NCBI GenBank assembly: GCA_018136815.1
Contig: CM030939.1
Span: forward strand, 2,550,808 to 2,614,807
DNA: 64,000 bases
Direction of reading: 5' to 3'
From: Isochrysis galbana
Taxonomy: Eukaryota; Haptophyta; Isochrysidales; Isochrysidaceae
The translations under genes and the position numbers were made by a program. Below the pieces are notes generated by a model. That model worked only from the letters and a program-made list of their open reading frames with translations. It searched no databases and was not told the DNA's origin. Shown piece by piece: positions 59,000 through 64,000 of this stretch (within the stretch, counting starts at the first letter, position 1; every line of letters starts with the position of its first letter).

Positions 59000-59340
59000 T
59001 GGACGGTATAAAAAATATTCTTGATTCTTAAAGATGCCTACTACTTTGCTATCTATCCATCGTCCCTCGCATTGGCATTGGGGACTACCCCTGACATCGC
59101 CCTTGCCCCACCCTCACTCCTCACTCCCCTTTCGCCCCCTTGCCCCCCCCCCTCCCTCGCTTTCGTTCGGTTTCGGGGGTCGGGGGGTCGACCCATGTGC
59201 ACTACTTTGGGTCTGGCGTAGGGGGAGGGAGGGGGCGGGCCTTTTGGCTCGCAGTTGCTGGGAGGCGCTTTGGGTTGCGTCTCTTTGGGGGGGCCCAGAC
59301 CCAAACATGCGGCTTCCCCTATGGGTGGGTCGTCTGGCGT
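59000..59340 (-). mobile_element. LINE 3' untranslated region, inverted copy
   Basis: The plus strand here is the reverse complement of 3045-3340: AAAAAATATTCTTGATTCTT, GACATCGCCCTTGCCCCACC, TCGACCCATGTGCACTACTT and CTATGGGTGGGTCG all have counterparts there in the same order. Direction is minus, with the T-rich end toward 59000. Confidence 0.75.
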
Positions 59341-59359
59341 CTGGCGTCTGGGAGTCTCG

Positions 59360-59560
59360 CAACTAAGTTTATACTTGTTCGCCCATGGGGGGGCACGAGC
59401 CCCCCTCTCTCTCCACTCCTCCCCTGCCATGGGGGAGGATCCACCCACTCACCCACTCTCCCGGCACGCCCGATGGCTTGCGAGGAGCACACACACAGCC
59501 CACAGTCCTGCTGATCCATTCCTCTCCCCACAGGCCCGCCTGACTCGCCCGCCCTGACCC
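59360..59560 (-). repeat. Dispersed repeat, inverted relative to 37850-38010
   Basis: Contains AACTAAGTTTATACTTGTTC, GCCCATGGGGGGGCACGAGC and CTGCCATGGGGGAGGATCC, which match 37915-38010 in reverse. Here it directly abuts the inverted LINE tail, which suggests the two belong to one element. Confidence 0.55.
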
Positions 59561-60127
59561 GTCGTGGCCTGCCCATCTCTCTGACCAGCCCCAGCCCCTC
59601 CTCCCCCTTGGCCATCTGGGGACCTGAAGTGGGGCCGCAGGCGCGCGCCATGGGCCCCCGCCGCTGGGAAGAGAGGAGGAAGAGGGAAGAGACAGCGAGA
59701 CAGCTCCCCCCTCCGGTGCTAACATATCTTCTTGCCCTGTTTAGGTAAAAGAAGATGGAGGGCGCCAGAGCCAGGAGGGAAGGGCCGCGGCTCGCCGCGG
59801 CCACAAGGCGCGGGACTTCTACCGTCCTCCTATTTCTCCACCACTCTCCGCATACGTCCTGACGTAGTCTTCCGGCTCGACATCGGGAGACGTCTCGATT
59901 TGCGATTTGAGTCGGGGGGGGGGGGTATTCAGACCTTCGGGCATGAATACTTCGGCATGGGCACGATCATTCTTCGTTACGTACCGTCTCCTATCTATGT
60001 CCGTCGTGGTCGCGCCAGGCGTGCTGATTCGGATTCTGCCCGGGCTCAAGTTCGGGTTTGGGTTCGCCGATTTTCGTCTCGAAAATCGAGGATTTGAGTT
60101 TGTTTTTGTTTTTACTGCCGTTACGAC

Positions 60128-60285
60128 GCAACTTGTTCAGTGGGTGAAGTCAACTTGTTCTCAGGTTGGAACCAACTTGTTCAGGGTGGAGCCAACTTGC
60201 TGTTCAGTGGGTGGAGTCAACTTGTTCAGCCTGGAGTCAACTTGTTCAGGGGGTGGAGTCAAATTGTTCAGCTGGTGGTCTGGAC
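60128..60285 (+). repeat. Tandem repeat of about 20-24 bp (TCAACTTGTTCAG)
   Basis: About seven imperfect units of GGAGTCAACTTGTTCAG with variable spacers (GGGTGG, GGGTGA, CCT) follow each other. No coding or regulatory role is apparent. From 60286 to 61772 I see no gene I can support; the part after 61545 is very C-rich. Confidence 0.75.
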
Positions 60286-61772
60286 CTGTTGGGTCCTAAG
60301 TCCCCTCCACGGCGCCCTGAGTCCTAAGTCCCTCCAGGCCCCTGAGTACCCCCAAGCCCCGAGTCTTCCGAGTTATGAGCTATCCTTTCGAGTCTACGAG
60401 TCCCTACGTGACCCAAACAAGCGGCATCTGCTCGCCGCGCCCTTTCCTACGCTCTCCGTCTCTCCGATTCGCGTTCCGTGCCCCTGTCCCGTCCATTTCA
60501 AATGCCCGTCATTGGCCTTCCCCGTTCTCCCAATGAGCCCGTTCCGGGCTCTCCGCCGGATGAACCGTGCGCCGCGCTAGCCGCCGGTGCGCCCTCGCGA
60601 CTCGGTTCCAAAGAGAGGAAACGAGCTGCGCTCCGCGCTCCGACAATGCCAGCAGGGGCGAGGTGGAGGTGGAGGGCGCAGGCGACGCGGTGCACCCACG
60701 CGCCCACGCAGGGACGCAGGGCTCCGTACTGCAGTACTGCATGCCCGGGGGTAAGGGGGTAACCGTGCCCAGGGAACGCAGGCGCAGGCGCGCGCCGCAC
60801 AGCGCCACCCCTGGTGCTCTGTTGTCTGTTGTGCTGGTCGACGTCGATTTCGCACGAGCGCGAAAACGTTTTTGGGTCTGTGTGTTGAATGGCGTCGAAA
60901 ATGTGCATATTTCTCATAAGATTCTGCCTAAAATACAATACGAGTATACCCGTTACCATTACCATTACCAGTAGCATACCCCTCAATCTTGACTTGGTGA
61001 ATTTTCACCCTTAGAAGTTAAAAGCCGAAATGAGTCCACTACAAAACCCGTTTTTCGGCACATACTTGTAGGGTTAAAAGCCCTGTTTGACCGTCACTGC
61101 CTCGGCGCGCCGGAACAATCGCCAGCTACCGCAGCTCCCGGCGCTCACTAGCGGCCAGCTCCGGGAGCTCGCGGGAGTCTCGGCCCTCTCGCGGGAGAGG
61201 AGTACTCGAGTACCGGAGGAAAGGGAAGAAGGGAAGGGGGAAAGCGTAGGAAGTAAAACCATCTCAGACCATTGTGGTCCCAACATCCCCCGGTTGCCGT
61301 GTGAGGGACTGACGGATGGCATCGACGAAGCAGCCGTTAGAGACGTTGGGCTCGATCTGCTAACGGACATCTCGCATCTATCTCCAGTGGGGTCTGATTA
61401 GGCAATTGGCGCCCTGAGGCCCCTCCTCTCACATCTTTCGGTCCAGGACCGAATACGAAATCGTATAAGAATCTGGTCTCTTCACTGAAGTTTCTCAGGA
61501 CGCGGCTCCATTGGTCCCATCGCGCCTGTCCAAGGTCCCCAGATCCCGCTGCTTCCCCCCCCTCCCCCCCCCCCCCCCAGTCTCTCTCGTCCCCCCCCCC
61601 CCCCTCCCCCGCCTTCCCCCGCAATCCTTTTTTCCCACTCCCACCTTCCCTCATCGCCCCTGCCCCCCCCCACCCCCCACCCCCCCCACCCCCCACCCCC
61701 CCACCCTTCCTCTCCTCTCGCTCACTCGCTCCCTCGATCGATCCCTCCCACCCCTACTCATACCGCCCCCAC

Positions 61773-63182
61773 ATGAGGCCCTCACAGAGCACCGGGCACG
61801 CCTTCTGGGTGCCGAGCGGCTTGCTCGCCGCACAGGCCCAACAGCCGCATGCGGTCCTCGTCACGAGACCGCAGTCCACTGGCCATTGCCATGTCATTTC
61901 AATGTTATATCCACCGATGCCTCCTTTCTTCAATCACGCCTATCATGCCGGGGCATGGCCAGGATTGTACGGGAGTGGTGGTCCATGCCCAAGTACATCC
62001 GGCCAGCATCAAGTATCACACACTACTCCACGCCCGAACGGCAAGCGACCCCGTGGTGGTAATTGCAGAGACGATGAACGAGATGCGTCACCTCCAGCAT
62101 CACCGGCGACACAAGGAACAAGAGGCGTCACCTCCATCACTCCATGTCAGCTGATCAAGCATGATGACATCGACGGGGCCATTGAAACAATTATCGCATC
62201 GGCTCGCACAACATTGGAGCGAGCGCGCTCCACGCTTGCGGACGAATGTCGTTCCATCACGGAAGCCATCGGAGCGCTCGAGCAGCGCCAACATACAGCC
62301 AATCGTCATGATCTTGTCCGCTTTGCGAGTCTTGCTCGGGACCTTCATATCCTCACCATTTCCGCGGAGAGAAGCCTTGCTTGGGCGACTGCAGCCGAAA
62401 TCACAATAGCCCTACGGAGTCGAGGTCCCGAAATCCTCGAAGAATTCAAAGAAAGGTTTGCTCACTCGAGAGCGATTTCGTACCTCTCGACGACGTCGAG
62501 CTTTGAGATCGCCACGAAGCAATTGGACTGTCGCTCTTTCGACTGTCGAAATCCTCTACAATGGACAGGAACATGGCGGACAACGCTGGGAAACTTGCAC
62601 CGGTCGCTCCTGAAGATGACGATTGTAAGTGAAATTTACAGTGAACAACATACTGAGGAAATGGCATCGTGGTACAATGCGGATCATCTGGCTCGTTTGT
62701 ATCTATGTAACTTTCCACAGTCGAGCATGGCGCGTATGCTCATGAAGATCAACTTCATCATCGTGGCCATCACATCAAACCTTTCCCTTCAAGGCACCGA
62801 CGGCCAAGTCCTAGCGCGCGAGGAAACCGATGCCATCATCTTCTTCTGCCTTGTCAACTCCCACCTAGATGAATCTGAGGCCGGCCCACGCCGCAAGGAA
62901 TTCTTCAAGTGGTTCCCAACACTCTGGACCGGGGCGTGTTCGTGGCCCGCTAGCACACGATTGCAATGGTATGATCAACACGTGCAATCGCGCATTCTTA
63001 CGCACGTCGAGAGGCATGTTCCACAAAAATATATTCGCGCCATCGCATGCCTTGCTTGGGACATCATTCGTTGCATGTATGCGAACGTCCGCCAATCCGT
63101 GGTACAGCACCGGCCACGCACTGACAAGGGCCGGAGTCACCTCATCCGCGTGCATACTGAGGCCGTGAACGTTGTCGTATGA
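61773..63182 (+). CDS. Orphan 469-residue protein beside an LTR-like repeat
   Basis: An uninterrupted frame from the ATG at 61773. Residues 1-115 are Pro/His/Gln-rich and polar (disordered). Residues about 120-460 look like a compact helical protein: IDGAIETIIASARTTLERAR, EFKERFAHSRAISYLSTTSS, LGNLHRSLLKMTIVSEIYSE, DAIIFFCLVNSHLDESEAGP, YIRAIACLAWDIIRCMYANV. No catalytic motif, zinc finger or membrane segment is seen. A C-rich tract precedes it. Just 55 bp after its stop begins the LTR-like repeat at 63238, so it could be an element-encoded protein (gag-like) or a host gene next to an insertion. I recognise no family and assign no function. Confidence 0.55.
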   Translation: MRPSQSTGHAFWVPSGLLAAQAQQPHAVLVTRPQSTGHCHVISMLYPPMPPFFNHAYHAGAWPGLYGSGGPCPSTSGQHQVSHTTPRPNGKRPRGGNCRDDERDASPPASPATQGTRGVTSITPCQLIKHDDIDGAIETIIASARTTLERARSTLADECRSITEAIGALEQRQHTANRHDLVRFASLARDLHILTISAERSLAWATAAEITIALRSRGPEILEEFKERFAHSRAISYLSTTSSFEIATKQLDCRSFDCRNPLQWTGTWRTTLGNLHRSLLKMTIVSEIYSEQHTEEMASWYNADHLARLYLCNFPQSSMARMLMKINFIIVAITSNLSLQGTDGQVLAREETDAIIFFCLVNSHLDESEAGPRRKEFFKWFPTLWTGACSWPASTRLQWYDQHVQSRILTHVERHVPQKYIRAIACLAWDIIRCMYANVRQSVVQHRPRTDKGRSHLIRVHTEAVNVVV

Positions 63183-63237
63183 GCGAACGGTGGCCTCGGA
63201 TGAAGAAAACTCCATCAAATGCGATGGCCGTTGGATG

Positions 63238-63490
63238 AGTCAAGAAGCCCTCCTGCTCTCCCCTTTCTTTCTTCCTCTCTTCATCCCTCCTCTTTATCTC
63301 TCCCCCCCCCCCCTCCCCCCTCGCCGCCGGTGTCCCCCGCCCCCAAGCTCGTAGAGTACGCCCCCGTCACATTCATCAACAACTGGACTTTTCTAGTAGT
63401 TCCATTGCTGCCGTCTCCTCTCTCTCTGCTCTAAGTCTTTCTTCTCGTCCACTACCGTCAGAGTTTTATTGTTATGTTAGTATAACCTTA
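63238..63490 (+). repeat. LTR-like dispersed repeat, copy 4 (left part only)
   Basis: Nearly identical to 56575-56845, from GTCAAGAAGCCCTCCTGCTC to TGTTAGTATAACCTTA. It lacks the GGACCGTAGCC...GCTAGC right half found in copies 1-3. The switch point is right after AACCTTA. Confidence 0.65.
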
Positions 63491-64000
63491 ACCCTAGTAC
63501 TTCCGTAGTCCACGTGGTGGACGATGAACATGTTATAGCACATATGGCTGTATTGGGAGCCCCTGGGAGGCTTAGCAGGGCCTCCGAAAGCGAAATGGGG
63601 CCCCTCCTAGGCCTAGGTAGATCTGCTCCCAATCATAAATTCGTCAATGGTGCTTGGTTTTAGAAGCGCGGGAGAACGTTGCCACGAAAGGTTGGCGCGA
63701 GCCCGTTTCCCTCCTCTCCCCCCCCTCTCCCGCCCTTTTCCCCCACGGGTCCTCTCCGTGACCAAACAAGACCCCTCCCATTTTCACCTCTTTACCTGTT
63801 TCATAATTTCTATGCACAGCCCCCCCCCTCCCCTCCCCCTCCCCCCCCCCTTCTCCCCTTCTCTCCCCCCCCCCCCCCCCACACACACACACACCACGAA
63901 ACTCGCCTTGCGAGGCGTGACGGCATTACCCCCCCCACACACACCCTCTGCCCAATGCCCATGCCTGGCACTGCCAACAACACTACTTTGGGCACACAGA
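63491..64000. other. Gene-free end of window, C-rich microsatellites
   Basis: Poly-C and (CA)n runs lie at 63715-63900. No gene is supported before the window ends. Confidence 0.4.

Overview
The window is nuclear DNA of a eukaryote, most likely a unicellular flagellate alga with a plastid of secondary red-algal origin; a haptophyte fits best. The evidence is: split genes with short introns (about 67-220 nt, mostly GT-AG, one probable GC-AG); a nucleus-encoded thylakoid-lumen protein with an ER signal plus twin-arginine presequence; a radial-spoke (RSPH14-type) protein; a Golgi SNARE; GC-rich coding regions; and very long poly-C/poly-G and CT/GA tracts. There are no operons, Shine-Dalgarno sites, CRISPR arrays or rRNA genes. 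Species was not determined.

Layout. 1-4.4 kb: a broken non-LTR retrotransposon (LINE) and repeats. 4.4-9.2 kb: a four-exon DHHC palmitoyltransferase (-) and a three-exon leucine-rich-repeat protein (+), with a tRNA-like sequence between them. 9.2-12 kb: transposon remnants (Ty1/copia RNase H, a LINE 3' end, a dispersed ORF family). 12.2-18.4 kb: a MIT/AAA/SAM/SAM ATPase (-), a GOSR1-like Golgi SNARE (-) and an RSPH14-like armadillo protein (+), the last two divergent. 20.8-32.6 kb: a protein with two cyclic-nucleotide-binding domains (+) and a 2,675-residue protein built of about 45 units of 41 residues (+). 32.8-34 kb: LINE tails and tandem repeats. 34.1-39.4 kb: a secreted TULIP-like protein (-), an unknown coiled-coil protein (+) and a Psb31-like thylakoid-lumen protein (-). 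41-48.7 kb: a second leucine-rich-repeat gene (+), a SEC-C/YchJ-like protein (-) and a 1,279-residue armadillo-like protein (-). 49-64 kb: LTR-like repeats, transposon ORFs, a multi-exon methyltransferase-like gene (-), palindromes, duplications and an orphan 469-codon ORF.

The cellular genes do not form one pathway. Themes are protein lipidation and Golgi traffic (DHHC enzyme, SNARE), cilium/signalling (RSPH14, cyclic-nucleotide binding), photosynthesis (lumen protein) and scaffolds (LRR, ARM, long coiled coil). At least ten genes are preceded, on the coding strand, by a pyrimidine-rich tract close to the start codon; this looks like a common leader or promoter feature. Exon boundaries were derived by hand from splice dinucleotides, reading frame and protein continuity; where they could not be settled this is stated.
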